DNA of 64,000 nucleotides from Melampsora larici-populina 98AG31 (taxonomy: Eukaryota > Basidiomycota > Pucciniomycetes > Pucciniales > Melampsoraceae), in contig NW_006768866.1 in the NCBI RefSeq assembly GCF_000204055.1, forward strand, positions 63,147 to 127,146, given 5' to 3'. Both the position numbers and the translations under genes were made by a program. The notes below the pieces were generated by a model. That model made no database searches and was not told where the DNA came from. It saw only the letters and a program-made list of their open reading frames with translations. Within the stretch, counting starts at the first letter, position 1, and each line of letters opens with the position of its first letter. Positions 1 to 12,361 of the stretch are shown in pieces.

Positions 1-431
1 CCCAAAACTGAACCCCGATCAAGCACCAATCATCATTGATTGATTACCATTTGTGATAGGAATGATTGAAGATAAAGTCGAGAGTGAAAAATCTAACGTG
101 GAGGAGCTTAGTCGATTACCTAGCTTGAACCTTTTAAGACAACAGACTTGGCTTGATCAGTACTGCTGGTTCGCGTGTCGTCGGAACTCTTAATTGGGCT
201 CGGGGAGACATGCTCGTACAAAGGCCAAAGACCTTCGCAACATAACTCAAGCTGTGATGATGTCTGATTGTTTAGAATTTGGTCTATAGAGCTTTGATCG
301 ATCTGTTATAGTTTAATGATTGACCACATTCAAGGAGACTTTCAACCCTCCAAGAGCTGATCCATCGTTGATATGTCAACCTTCGCCCAAGTTCCCATCA
401 GATCGAGTCCCTTGCTGAAGTAGTTTCTCAG
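1..431. other. Left edge, probable upstream part of the RRM fragment
   Basis: No complete gene is visible. An ATG at 373 opens a short reading frame that could be a first exon of the RRM fragment that follows, but the joining intron cannot be placed with confidence. A TTTCTCAG acceptor-like site ends at 431. Confidence 0.3.
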
Positions 432-646
432 TCTCTCCTCGCCCTCGTGAAGACTCTGTCAACCGTCGTGATCGGCCCATCGTCTCTGGCCCTCCTGTCC
501 GTCCTCCTCATGCGCCTCAAGACGTTCAGCCTACCAACGTTCTTGGAGTCTTTAGTCTTAGTATTCGTACACGAGAATCGGATCTGGAAGCTGAATTTAG
601 TCGGTATGGCAAAGTGGAAAAAGTCGTGATTGTCCATGATCAACAA
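432..646 (+). pseudogene. Fragment of a Tra2-like RRM splicing factor
   Basis: This reading frame encodes the first half of an RNA-recognition motif of the transformer-2/SR type. A proline/arginine-rich lead (RPIVSGPPVRPPH) is followed by the RNP2-like strand NVLGVFSLSI, then by the first helix and second strand (ESDLEAEFSRYGKVEKVVIV). The frame opens after an acceptor-like TTTCTCAG and stops at a donor-like GTTTAG at 647. The second half of the RRM, with the RNP1 motif (K/R-G-F-G-F-V), was not found downstream. The piece is therefore either truncated or continues after an unusually long intron. A complete protein would act in pre-mRNA splicing. The RRM assignment rests on the strand and helix pattern. 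The Tra2 assignment rests on the LGVFSLS and FSRYG wording and is less certain. Confidence 0.55.
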
Positions 647-654
647 GTTTAGTT

Positions 655-3600
655 CATTTTTTTTCTTTTTGTTTAACCTTCAGCTTTGTGAAGCTTGTTT
701 TGTGTTTCTCGCGTTTAAATGTCAGAACATATGAAGAAATCAAGATAAACGCTAAACTCATAAACGCAAGTTTTCAAAATACACACAAAGAAATTAATGA
801 ACAAATACTGTTTTCTTTTGTTTTTTGATGAGAATGAAAGTTCAAATTCTGCTTTCCTTTGATCAGCTTTGTTCACAACCTTTCTCATGCACACACCAAA
901 AAAGTTGCAGAGGAAAGCAAAAAGCAAGACTGTCCAAAACCCTAACATGTTCATAACTATCTTAATTTAGCTTGATTTATTCTTTCATCTCTTTCTTTAT
1001 TGTTTTGTTACATTCCCCTTTTCTCTCTGTTCTATCATTCCTTTATTTATTCTTCCATTAATTGTTTTTATCAATTGAGCTACTTCTCATGGCTTAAACA
1101 TAGAAGGGTTTTTTTGTGAAGCGGCATTATCTTTTGGAGTTGTTGTTTGCTTATTCCTTTTTCTGGTTGAAGGAAGCATCATATACATATATAGACTGGT
1201 AAGGTTATAATGTGTTTTTTAAGACAATGACATACCATTTTCATCATCCTGGTTTTTTGGGGAGTTATGATTATGGTCAAAGATGAAGAAAGGATTCCTG
1301 AATGAAGAGAGAACAAAAAGAAAGATGAAACTTGAATGAAATGCTAGACTCCTATAATTTGACACAAAGGTAAATGACTTGTGTGAACAAGTTGGATTGC
1401 AAAGAGGAAGCTTGATTGTAAAGGTGTGAAAGAAGAACATTGATAAGACTCAGTCTCAGATGATAAGTATATGAGTGAGTAATGTACATTAGAAGAAAGT
1501 TTAAGGTGTGTGATGATTTTTGAATCTTTTAGTGTTTGTTTGTCTTGCCCAAAATATTTCAATATTCCCTTTGGATTCTGATTTCAATTGGACTTACATA
1601 TCTATACGAAAGAAGAAGAAAGTCAAATCTAATAGTGATGATACTTGATACTTCATTTAGATTTTGAGCCACTCAAGAAATATATTCAAGTATGTTAAAC
1701 TATTGCAGAGAAAAGTGCCAATACTCCAGTATGATTTTCCCTTTGCTTTGGAGTTTGAGATCAAACATATGAAGCTCTGGAAAGAAAAGGTATAACCTTG
1801 AATAAGAACTAGATAAATTGCACAAATGCATACATATAGATCTACTCTTTCCCTTTGAAGCCAAAACTGTTTGACTCAGAGGGCTTATCTCAATTTCAAT
1901 GGAGAAAGTATCCCTGTATAACAGCTTGACTCTGAAGAAGGAGGAAAATCACAGATAAAGTCAAAATGCACTTTAGTCAAAGTCTTGTGACATCACTGAG
2001 TTTTATCTGGCTCCCAAAGATTAATGGCTTTGATGAACAATTGTAAGTTGCTTATCAGTGATAGAAGACAAAAAACAAAGTGTACTATACCATCACCTCA
2101 AGAACACCAATTTGTCAATGGCCACTCATGCCTGAGTGCGCGCCTGCAGTCAATCAAAGTCATAAGATACATACCCAGACTTCCTAATTGGTCAGATCTC
2201 CATAAACATCTTCCCTCTACCTAAGTCAGTTTGCATCTCAATCTGCAACATGTATCTCACATCATACCTACATGCTCAATTGGTATGACTTCCATACCAC
2301 TCCACTCATTCTACAGTTGTTTTGTGTTTGTATCTGCATCCTCTGTTCTTTGATTTGTACCTATCAATTGTTTGGTGTGTTCAGTCCCTACTTCTCCCTA
2401 ATTAAATATTATATTTCCATTGCCTGAACTATGAACTTGGCATTTCTCCCCAATTCTTTGTCTTGTCATTTCAGCAGTCCTGCATGTGATCCTACTGATT
2501 GTTTATTCCTTCATCCCATTCAGCATTAGTTTCATTATCTCTTACTCATTCTGCCCAAGTTATTTGGGATGAATGCATCATCACTCAACATATCTATTAT
2601 ACAATTAGCATAAGTTTTATATCCTGTCCTTCGCCCTATCCTGTAGTAGGAGCAGCATCCAATTTCTAAACTCAACTCTGACTATTTCCTTCTGTTCAAC
2701 CGTTTTTTATATTCCTCCACTTCATCCCTATATCTCATGTGCAATTGCCGTCTATGCACCAGTGCCAACTGTCAGCTGTTCTCAGACAGTAGTATGGACC
2801 CTCTCACAGGGCTGTCTGAGACATGTCTTCTTGGCCATCAGCAGTCACTCACAGCCATTCCGTTTCTAATACACGCAAATTCAGGTAAGCTCTTAATCTC
2901 TCCGTCAGACCATAACCTATACACAGATATAGTGCGTGTACCGCCCTACTTGCCTACAATCAATCTCCTCTCATTGATCCTCATCAAATCACTTCATGTG
3001 ACAACTATATTCAATAACACGGTTAATCACTCCACAAAAAAAATTGGATCACAAGTAATAATGTAATGCATATGCTCTCAAAGTGCGCATTGACTATATA
3101 TACCCAATAACACCGTTAACCACTCCACAGCATGACTAATCTTCAATATAGTCCTCCCATTTCAGCTGTCATGAATCTGTGGGTTTCTTCGGATTGCTCT
3201 ATGTAAACCCCAATAGTCACTGGGAAGAAAAATCAAATTTTCAATCTATGTACTTATTAAAAGACAGCCTTTCTAAATTCAATGCTGAGAATACTCTTCT
3301 TCACTTCAAGCTTCTTGAGCTTGGTTTACTTATAAGCATTTGATTGGGAAGTTAATCTTTGGTCTCAATTTCATTCTGCACCACTTCATTCAAAATTGGA
3401 TGTTGCTCTGATAATGAACCACACTGGTTTTAATCTCACGAGGGAAAACTTGATTTTGAATTTTGAGTCTCTTCTTCCATCCTTTTCTCAGTATAAATTT
3501 CCAAAGAAAAGTTATAGTGATCTGGCATCTCTATTAGTCTGATTACTTCTCTACACATCTATCCCTGTAAGTCTGACCATGACTACTATGAACCAACATC

Positions 3601-4640
3601 AATGAATTCCTTTCCATGCCTACTGAAAAAAATCATTATTAGAGTCAATTTTCATTGTCTCAGAGGCATGTTGTCTGTAATACGGGTAAGGATTCAACTT
3701 CAGCAAGGTGGCTAAAGTAATTTGATCCGAGTTCAATCCTTGAGGAGTTGATGTAAACAAATACAGTAGATCAGAAGTGAACAACTTCAATCAAGAAGAG
3801 CTAAAGTACCTTCTGGTCTCTGTAATGGACTCTACACTTTTCTCTGTGTTAGGATGGTGGGAAACACCTAAGGCTACATATTTATGCAGAGCTAATGGGA
3901 GGCATGAATACTACTGAGCATTGAGGGCGGGCGTGCCCGCCTCAGGTCTAGTTTACATGAAGACAATAAACCGGTTATGTAACACTAAATTGATATCTCT
4001 TCAAAATCATACTAAAGAGTGTTCTGATGGTCATTGTCAATTCTTTTTGGATTTGGTAATCTAGCTGATGATGCCAGGATCTACACAGCCTCTCAGCTCT
4101 GGGCATCAATAGAACAACTCGTCTTGGGAAATCTGGCATCTGCTGATCTCACTTGTTGTATGAATACCTTTTGAAGTTTTGGGCACCGTAGGTCGGCTGA
4201 ATTGTATATCAATCACCGTGACCTTTTACTGATGGTCTCTTAAAAATCACAGGCTTAATCAAGTTTACCGGTCCTTACTACCTTGTCACTATAAAAACTC
4301 AATTGTTGAATGACTGATGTGCATGTCCCGCCACACCAATCTCTTTATCATTTTTTTTGTATCTATTGTTTTTATCATTTCATTGTTCTATTGTCCTTAT
4401 CATTTCATTGTTTTATGGTATTTATCATTTCATTGTTTTATTGTTTTTATCACTTTATTGTTTTAACCTTTATTGGTCGTGTCATTTCATCAATGTTGGG
4501 GCTTTGAACTACAAATCATCATTGTTATAACAGTGCTTTATAGGAAATTTAATTGTGCCGTTATTAATCAAAACGGATCTGAAATAAGTGAACTCAAAAC
4601 CAACCCGTAGACATCTTTAGGACAATCTAGGAGATATCTA
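655..4640. other. AT-rich intergenic DNA, no gene recognised
   Basis: Both strands carry only short unrelated reading frames with no recognisable domain. Small structures are present: a hairpin with CTCAGACAG / CTGTCTGAG arms near 2784-2821, a GGCGGGC / GCCCGCC palindrome near 3925-3945, and the AT-rich tandem repeat listed separately. It is probably old, decayed mobile-element DNA. Confidence 0.5.
4360..4470. repeat. Degenerate AT-rich tandem repeat
   Basis: The phrase TATCATTTCATTGTTTTA recurs about four times with a spacing of roughly 25-30 bases and small variations (one copy has CACTTTATTG). No coding role is seen. Confidence 0.6.
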
Positions 4641-5218
4641 AAGTTGATCCAAAGCTCTATCAGTCATTTGTGTATTGGTGCTGCGTGCGCCCTCACAACA
4701 AACCTCGAGGGATGTCAGATGGTTGTCGATTTGCGCGCTCTGGGCAGCCGGATGGGCTCTGCTCAGGCGTATGAACGTCGGAGTCTGACAGATGTTTCCC
4801 GGTGTGCTGTGGGGGGACGTCCGTCCCCCACCAAGAAAAATCGGACACCCGGTGGACATCCAAGTGTCCTTGTGGTGTAGGGAAATCACAAATAAGTATA
4901 ACTACTCCTTGCCCCGCCCCCGGATCCCGCACCCGTGATGGCGGGAGCCGGGATCAGTTTGGCCAAGGAAATTTCCGCGGGGAATCACCGGGGAAAGTTT
5001 TGGCAGAAGAGCCAATTCCCCACGCTCCCTGGGGTTTGTTTTTACTGTTGTTCTCAACAAGCTTGTCCAAGTTTTCCCACGAAGCTTTTGAGCAGTTTGG
5101 CACCAAATTTTTGGCAAGCTTTGTAAGAACAATAATAAACAAAGAAGTCAAGTGGGAGAGGGAGCAGAGAAGACTTGTTGAGAGTAGTTTAATCGATTTT
5201 GATTGCAATTTACAAATA
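4640..5218. other. GC-rich stretch next to a hAT fragment
   Basis: GC content rises sharply, with several short palindromes around 4815-5030 (GGGGGGACGTCC followed by CCCCC; CCCGGATCCCG-like; CCGCGGGG). Such GC-rich subterminal DNA resembles the ends of the hAT elements seen at 33.2 kb and 41.1 kb, and it lies downstream of the hAT C-terminal fragment. I could not define terminal repeats or a target duplication. Confidence 0.3.
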
Positions 5219-5433
5219 TCATTTGTGATCCCAATCATCCAGTACATCAAAATAAGCTGGACAAAACACACAGTACCACACCTTGACACAGAGAAGTTGC
5301 TCAACTGTATCAGGGTTGAGCAACAATCTTGCATATGAAAGGACAGCACAACCTTTGGAAAACATGTGCTCGGAAGGGAAACTGGTTGCTGGAATAGCAA
5401 GCAATGCCTTTGCCATTGCAGACAGGAGAATAA
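5219..5433 (-). pseudogene. hAT transposase C-terminal (dimerisation) fragment
   Basis: On the minus strand the translation reads ILLSAMAKALLAIPATSFP followed by SEHMFSKG, then a leucine-rich tail containing LNPDTVEQLLCVKVW. This is the hATC dimerisation region (compare the ARDFLACVGASAAVERTFS stretch of the intact transposase at 44.7 kb). The upstream end is cut by a MITE at 5434-6303. On the far side (6304-6325) the sequence continues in frame as EPRL, directly after an acceptor-like TTCCAG. Skipping the MITE and one TAA therefore restores the EPRLILLSAM junction. The rest of the transposase was not found. It is a relic with no expected activity. Confidence 0.7.
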
Positions 5434-6303
5434 GGGCCTGTTCAGGTGAAACCCGAAAGTAACTTTTGGCCAAAAGCTTCACCAAAACCAAAAAGCACTT
5501 TTGACCAAAAGTAGCTTTTGATTTTGGTCAAAAACTCCTGTGTTTGGTAAAGTTCTTTTGATCAAAATCAAAAGCTACTTTTGATCAAAAGTTGGTTCAA
5601 TTTCAAAAGCAGCCTTGAGGCTGTTTTTGAGACAAAAAGTAGCTTTTGCCCCACCTCAATCAATCATTTCACAGTTCACCCCATCTTCTATGTACCCCTC
5701 CACCCTTTTATATGCTTCACACACCTGTCTCCCATCCACCTTTCTTCCCTATCATTGTCTTTGTCTTTGCCTTACGATTGATTGTCCTCTTTTTAACAAC
5801 TCTTGTCGTCTTTTGATAACTCTCTTGTCTATCTATAACAACTCTCTTGTATTTTTAAGAACTCTCATTGTCGTCTTGTGACAACCCTTGTTGTTGTCTC
5901 TTAACAACTCTTGTTGTCTCTTAACAACTCTTGTCGTCTTTTTAACTCTTTCAATCGAGTTGATTGTGAATTGAGAACTTTCATTGAACAAACAAGTATC
6001 AAAGAATGTATGTATAGTTGAAGAATGATGGGGGTCTTTGATGACCATGATGGATGGGTGAATGTGTGATTGTTTGAATTTCAAGTTTTGGTCACAAAGG
6101 GTTCTTGAATGATTGTTACCAAACACTCGACCGGTGATCAAAAGGTCAAAGATGATCATTTTGATCTTTCATTGACCTTTTTGGTCAACTGTTTGGTAAA
6201 CAAAGAAGCCAAAATACAGCTTTTCATTTTGCCCCTTGAAATGGGGCAAAATGAAAATTGGTTTTTGTGTAACAACTTGTGGGAAAAACAGCCAAACAGG
6301 CCC
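5434..6303. mobile_element. PIF/Harbinger-like MITE
   Basis: This is an 870-bp non-coding element with ends GGGCCTGTTCAGGTG (left) and GGGCCTGTTTGGCTG (right end, reverse complement), matching at 12 of 15 positions. It is flanked by a 3-bp TAA duplication (5431-5433 and 6304-6306). The GGGCCTGTT ends with a 3-bp TAA/TTA target are typical of PIF/Harbinger MITEs. The interior is rich in AAAAGTAGCTTTTG-like palindromes and carries the CTCTTGTTGTC repeat listed separately. It is inserted in a hAT exon. Confidence 0.75.
5778..5950. repeat. Internal AACAACTCTTGT repeat
   Basis: Within the MITE, AACAACTCTTGTCGTCTT and close variants recur roughly every 20-25 bases. The best pair is TTAACAACTCTTGTTGTC followed by TTAACAACTCTTGTCGTC. 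Confidence 0.6.
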
Positions 6304-6306
6304 TAA

Positions 6307-7160
6307 GCCTTGGTTCCCTGGAATTTTACACTCATAAGCACAAAATTCCAAAGGGCAAATGATAAAGTGTAAAATATGCAGCGTGCAATCATGTTTCACC
6401 ACCAATGAGATTGAATTTTGCACCTCAACATTTACACCCTATCCTGAAGTGCAAAGTAGATATGTGCAAAATTGCACATTCAATACTGGTGAAAAGCAAT
6501 TTTGCACTCCATTTTCAAGAGTGTGTACACTATGTGGGTCATATGCTAACTTAACTAAGTCCACCTTAGGTGTACCAAAAAAACACAACAAGGGTGTATG
6601 CCCAAAGGGGACCTACAACCAATTTTGTGATTCTTGGTGACAGAGCAATTGCCTTTTGGTGGTGAAAAAAGATTCACAATTAAAAGATTTTTATGTGATT
6701 GTGTTTTTGGTGTGCTCACACTATGTAGAAGTCCTACTTCTTTCACATATTTCCTTTGTAAAATAAAGTTCCTCTCTTGTTCAAAAAGAGCTCTTTTGAA
6801 ATTTCAGAAATTGACTGCTACAATGTTACACACTCTCACCAATGTATGTAATCTTCTATTACATTCCTTATCATTGCAAGGGCTGGTTTGTTGGATGATA
6901 GATCAAGGCATCCATTCTACTCCTTGCAACAATCAAGGTACACTCCTTATTGTTGCAAGGGCTGGTTTGTTTTCATGATGAATCCACAAGTTGTCCTTCC
7001 AGGCCCTTGTGACCATTAAGGTACAGTCTGTTTGGTGCAAGGGCTGGGTCAAGTGGCCTCTAGAGTATATCAGTGCCCATATCATGCCGTATTGATGATT
7101 TCTCACATATAAATATCTTGACTCCCCATGCTTGGAAAGACTTTTCACTCCAACAGCTTT
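6307..7160. other. Decayed DNA with small direct repeats
   Basis: Apart from the few hAT bases next to the MITE, no gene is recognised. The phrase TTGCAAGGGCTGGTTTGTT occurs twice near 6875 and 6950, with a third, weaker copy near 7040. Confidence 0.45.
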
Positions 7161-7164
7161 GCTA

Positions 7165-7360
7165 TTTTTACCTTTTTCCTTTAATACTTCTGTACACCTA
7201 GGAAATTGGCCATAGAGATCTGCTATTTTCCTTGATCTTTGGTTTTTTTCCTTGAGTACTTCTGTACACCCAGGAATTTTATAAAAATATCTGTTATTGT
7301 CTTTGATATTTTGATTTTTTCCTTTAGTACTTCCATACAGCTAGGAAATTGTTCAAAAAT
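7165..7360. repeat. Three-copy tandem repeat, about 72 bp
   Basis: Three diverged copies start with TTCCTTTAATACTTCTGTAC (7176), TTCCTTGAGTACTTCTGTAC (7248) and TTCCTTTAGTACTTCCATAC (7319). Each continues with a CTAGG/CCAGG tail and an AT-rich spacer. Confidence 0.7.
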
Positions 7361-7504
7361 ATATTTGTCCTTGCTGTTTTCTGGCTGACTGCAACTGGCT
7401 TGGGTTGGTGTGGGACTTAAATCAGTATAGGAATCTATCAAAACTCAGGACTTTGCTACAAGTGCTGGCAATATGGGGATTGAGACACAAGCCAGTAATC
7501 AGAG

Positions 7505-10500
7505 ATGTTTCATGTTATACAATTTGATGGGATGAGAAGAGAAAAAAATCAAAAGAGCAAAAAACCCATTCATATCATTTTGAATTGTTCAACCTCTCCA
7601 AATAAGTCCTTTACAAACACATTAAACAGTATAGATCCAGTTAGCAACATGACCAAGACACCCTCAGAGTTACACCGTACTATTAAGATATGTTATTACA
7701 TACATGGTCTCCATTTGGATCCAAAAATGTCTGTGCAAAGCCTTCTCAAATCTGAAAAACCTGCCCTTGTTAAGATTCATCAATTTTGGGGAACATTGAC
7801 TGAGTGGAATGCAACCAAGAAGATTATAATCAGTATCAAGGATCTGAGCCCTGATGGTTCAGAACAACAGGAGGAGTTTATCCTGAGCCAGGTGATTTAG
7901 TGTTCAATGTTTCAAATCATATCTCATTTTATTGTTCAGTACTAACTCGATGATAAATTATGCAGACCAAGACCATTGTTATATGTGAAGAGTTATGGCA
8001 AGGTGGAGCTCCAATGGGAGTTTTCTACAGCTCTAAGCACATGCACAAAACATTCTTGGAAATGCAAGCCCAGGAAAACAGAGCCAGACTCATTTGCAAT
8101 AGCATGCCTTTCCTTTATGCACCGATTTACTCAAAGATTGAAGATCCAAACATAGCTGATGAAAAGGTCCAAACAAAGAAAATTGTGAACTTCATCAAGG
8201 GAAATAGGGTCTAACAGACTGAGACAGATGTGTTGGCTGAATTTTCAGAGAGTCTCAAGAGAATCTCACATTCTGAGGAATTGACTTCAAGCAAATTGGA
8301 TTCCCAATGACTCAAGCAAGTATGCAACTATGTTACTCAATGATATCTTGACCTTGGTCATTCTTTGTAACTGACTGTTTTAACTGTAAAAAAATAAGAT
8401 TTGATATGCTCAACACTGTGTGATGGAAAGAAACATTTATAAAGGTAGACCGGCAATCCTAGCTCTGTACTGATGAGGCAACGGGCTGACAAATAAAACT
8501 AGAGTACTGAACCCTGCCAAACCTGAAGGAAGGAATGGGGGAGGGGTAAAGTGATAAAAAGAACTATAATGTAAAAGAGATGAGAGAGAGAAAAAGAGCC
8601 ATCTGAAAGAATATGACATGTCAAAGTAATGGTTCAGTTGGGTTGAGGATAATAGTCAAGGTGTGCTCCGGAACCAAAGATCCGACGGATATCCGTTGGA
8701 GCATCCGTCAGATCCGGATGTCGGAAAGGATTTTGAAACCATCTGGTGACTGGATAATCCGGCGGTTCGGTTGTTGGAATGGCCTGAACACGCCGGATAC
8801 CGCAGCTTACACGTGTTGTCAGGGACCCGGACCCGGTTTTTTGGCTGGATCATCCAACGGATCCGGATACCGGAAAGGCCTTTGACATCATCCGGTGGCC
8901 GGATAATCCGGCGGTTCAGTTGTCGGAATTGCTTGAGCTTGCCGGATATCGGCCGGAGCACACCTTGAGATAATAGAAGATTGATAATGAGAATGTGTGT
9001 GTTAATCTCACCTTCAAAATAAATTTCACTGATGGGGAAAAAGATTCAGAAGTGAAAGGTGAGGGGTTAATAAGAAAAACACACAGTACACAAATTTTCA
9101 CAATCTCAACATAAAACAGAAAAATTTAAACAAACTACTCCTAATCAATCCTAATGCAGAGATCTTTTTACAACAAAGTCCTACTTTATAAGCCTCCACT
9201 GTATGTAACACATTCCAAATGACCGGATTTGTCAATGACAGTTGAGTGCCTTCTATCTTGATGTTTTAAAATTGAATATTTTCAATTGACTACTCTCTAC
9301 CTCAATGGTTTTGAAACATTGCCAGAGGATAAATACTCCAACATAAACAATATCTGCAAACAAGATCCCAGTTGTAATTTTATCCATGATTGGTTTTACT
9401 TGCAAATGATTCAACAGGCTTTGATTACAAAACTCTCCATCATTTGTTGCATGTGGTGTCTCTTACTGGGTCAATGACTATCTACACTTCCTGGGATTGA
9501 CATCCTCACAAGAAACAGCACTTTCAGCTATAATTTTGGCCTGGCTGGTGAAAAGGCAATCATTGGAGCCGCATTCTCAAAGTCACACAGTCAGACAGTT
9601 CTTGGTACTTGGCAGCATTGATATCCAAGCTCACATGCACAATCCTTGCACCAAAGCAACCACCGATTTGCTTCACCAATTGTATGGGTATCTTCATTTC
9701 CTCCCTGACCATCTAGTCAAAGAAATTGACATAGCCAAACTCAGGGTTGAGAATCTTATCATATGTATCCGCAACAGTCAAAAGCAACCATTTCTTTCAA
9801 ATCTGGTCAATTCTTACAAACAAAGAGGAAAGAAATCATTGGACACTGGTGCTAAAGTCTCAGCTCACTGAAACTCACCTGGATTATGTAGTCAAGAAAG
9901 CCACACCAGGCTAAAAGTGCTCCAGATAGTCTATAGCAATGTCTGCAATTGACCCTATAAAAATATACAAACCAAGGATCATGATGTTGAAGATGATGAG
10001 TGCAAGTGACAGTTCTGCCTCAGGGGTTTCTTAAATTCTTACACATTGCAATAACAAGACCGGTGAGGATTCAGCAAAGTTCCACAAGTTTCTCCAAGTG
10101 ATAGAGGAAAATATGGGAGCTTGTCTCAATTTTGAATCCCTTATCAGATAATGTTTTCCTGTGGGTCATAAGGACAAGTCTCTTGAAAGCATTCTGAACC
10201 TCCCAGGCTTAGCACACACAATGTGGAATGTGTCAAGAAAGGTCCTCAGTCATCACTGGGGTGATCCAAATGATTCATCAGACACTGGGCTGCATTGGAA
10301 ATCTGAAGCACTTGGAGTGAAAACCAATAAGCTACTGTCACAGCAAGATTTTAACTCATTGATGCAAGTAATTCACAAAGGTCACACAGCCACAATGGTA
10401 TTTTTGTTGAAGTAAGTCACCTTCTGCTTTCAGCAAAAACACTCTTGTAGTGAGATCTGACTTTCTCCATTTGAAATTCAGACAAATCATTGAATCTTGG

Positions 10501-11018
10501 CCACATGAGCTGAACTTTGAAAAGCCTGGTGTGGCTCAATCAGTTATTGACAAATGCTACAAAAAGTATTTTACTTGTGAACCTTTGGGCAAATCCTCAA
10601 AGACCGGGGATTGGACAATGCACAACATGTGCCTTCAACTTTGCAACTTTGCTTCAATTGTGGAGGGCAACAAAGCAATGAGAGCAGGAGACAATGGCCA
10701 AGTGATGTTAATGTGGAAAAGATGGGTGGTGATGGCTCAAGCAATGGGACTGTCACATTACACCTGTGATTTATCTTGATGCTTGAGAAATACCTGCCCA
10801 GAAAAATGGCAAAAGTGTTCAAGCATTCACTTCTCATTCTGACAAGTGGCCAAGAAGGACACTATTTAGCCAAATATTTTCATCTTGAGATTCAAAATTA
10901 TTGGCTAAATCTTTTTTTTGATCACTCGGTATGCTTCCAATTTGAGAATCTCATTTTATTTCACTTGATAAATATTTTTATTGATAACTTTTCTAATCAC
11001 AAAGGGTCAAGGTACTAA
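7505..11018 (+). pseudogene. DUF6589-like fungal gene, disrupted
   Basis: Several plus-strand blocks look like exons of one gene. Block 1 (7505-7890) splices in frame by a GT-AG intron (7891-7966) to block 2 (7967-8214), which reads TKTIVICEELWQGGAPMGVF. Further blocks lie at 9497-9871, 10161-10415, 10450-10779 and 10776-11018. The block with LESILNLPGLAHTMWNVSRK and then STDTG-like SSDTGLHWKSEALGV resembles the uncharacterised fungal DUF6589 family as I remember it. Stop codons follow block 2, and a MITE (8656-8968) lies between blocks 2 and 3, so the gene is most likely dead. Function is unknown. The family assignment is from memory and needs a profile search. Confidence 0.5.
8656..8968. 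mobile_element. hAT-type MITE with perfect 8-bp target duplication
   Basis: This is a 313-bp GC-rich element with 16-bp terminal inverted repeats TCAAGGTGTGCTCCGG, flanked on both sides by GATAATAG (8648-8655 and 8969-8976). An 8-bp duplication is the hAT signature. The inside is a diverged direct duplication: the phrases CCGGAT...CGGAAAGG, CTGGATAATCCGGCGGTTC and GCCGGATA appear in the same order in both halves. Confidence 0.85.
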
Positions 11019-11049
11019 AATCAATCACCTGATGGACAGGGTTGTAAGG

Positions 11050-12196
11050 AAGAATAATGGATTTAGACCACAGGTTGACTTTACATATGGGATTACAGAT
11101 GGATTAGTAGATTAGCTATATACTTCTTTGGATTTTGTTTCTTTTCTTTTTCTTTTCTTATTCTTTTTGAAGATTTCTCTTTCCCTCCTTCTCTCTGTTA
11201 TAGACGCTCTAGTTTGATAGACTCAGGATATACATTTGTTAGGAAGTATATCTAGGTGTTAGTTCCGTCTGGCTTTGGCATTGTGAGTCTGAGCTTAAGT
11301 GAAGGTCAATATTCATTGACCTTACACTCTTTTGAACTATACCAATTCTTTGAATCCATAACTATTCAAAAATACCAAATCCAACGGCAAAGAGAGAACA
11401 CCATCAGAATTCAATTCAATTCAAACTTTATCCAAAACCCTTGTCACAACACTTCTTGTTTTTTTTGGTCTACCTGTCCTGTTTCAACCTGTCACCCTGT
11501 CTCAGCCTGTCAACTTGCCATAGTGAGTTTGGGATGTGGTGTGGTTTTGACTGGTGAATTCTGCTTGTACATGAATCAGCCAATTAACCAAGGGATAGAA
11601 GACTTTATTTAAGATTGTTTTGCAGCAGGCATTACCTGCTTCAGATTTGATTCATAAGTAAACTTTTGTCTTGGTAATAGACATGTTGCAACAGTGTTTA
11701 TCCGCAAGTTCATTTTGTGCTCAATTGGTTAAAGAGCAATTAAACCTGAAGCACTTCAAAGAAACAGTGTCTTGGCAGACTGCTGTAAGAAGTTCATTTG
11801 ATGAGAGGTGAAACAAGAAGGAAAGCATATCAACATAAGATTGAGAGGACATGTGGGCTGAGCTTAAGATAGCAAATATAGTGCGGCACCTGCCACTAAG
11901 CTGGCTAGTCAAATTTAAGAACAATCACAATGGATCTGCTTAGGGTGGCATAGATCGTTACTTAACAAAATGAGAAAGTTACAGAAAGTTTTATAGAAAG
12001 TTGTAAAAACCTGACATGTCACACATGGGTTTTCTGTGGTCCACCTATCCATGGCCTGAGGATGAATACCCAACAAGTCTCAGACCATGACATTCCTCTG
12101 GTCAATTTCCAACACAAAATCTATCCATGGTGTACCAAATTGAATCTATTATCAGAATGTTTGTACATTTATGGCATTCATACTTCAAAATTATTC
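11050..12196. other. Intergenic DNA, no gene recognised
   Basis: Polypyrimidine runs lie near 11130-11200, and a short CCTGT-rich repeat (CCTGTCCTG, CCTGTCACCCTGTC) near 11470-11510. No domain-bearing reading frame is seen on either strand. Confidence 0.45.
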
Positions 12197-12361
12197 TGTG
12201 CAAGATATGAATAGAACTTGCACGGATCTTGCACAGACCTTGCATGTCAGTCTTACATGGGTTCTTTACCAGTTGGACCACAATAACTGGGGTTGTTAAA
12301 ACAACTAATGTGCAAGATTGGTGCAAGAAATCTGACACAGATCTTGCACATATCTTGCACA
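12197..12361. mobile_element. Small palindromic element of TGCAAGAT motifs
   Basis: This is a 165-bp stretch bounded by TGTGCAAGATATG and its exact reverse complement CATATCTTGCACA. The motif GTGCAAGAT or ATCTTGCAC occurs several more times in both orientations inside, so it can fold into nested stems. No clear target duplication was found. It is probably a MITE. Confidence 0.55.

Noticed and set aside
2737..3066. 109-residue plus-strand frame
   Set aside because: It has no domain or signal peptide, its composition looks like non-coding DNA, and it contains a hairpin.
3720..3760. Possible tRNA-derived SINE (GAGTTCAATCC box)
   Set aside because: The box spacing is wrong and no tail or target duplication was found.
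11256..11612. 118-residue plus-strand frame
   Set aside because: Its length comes from a low-complexity CCTGTC region; no domain is seen.
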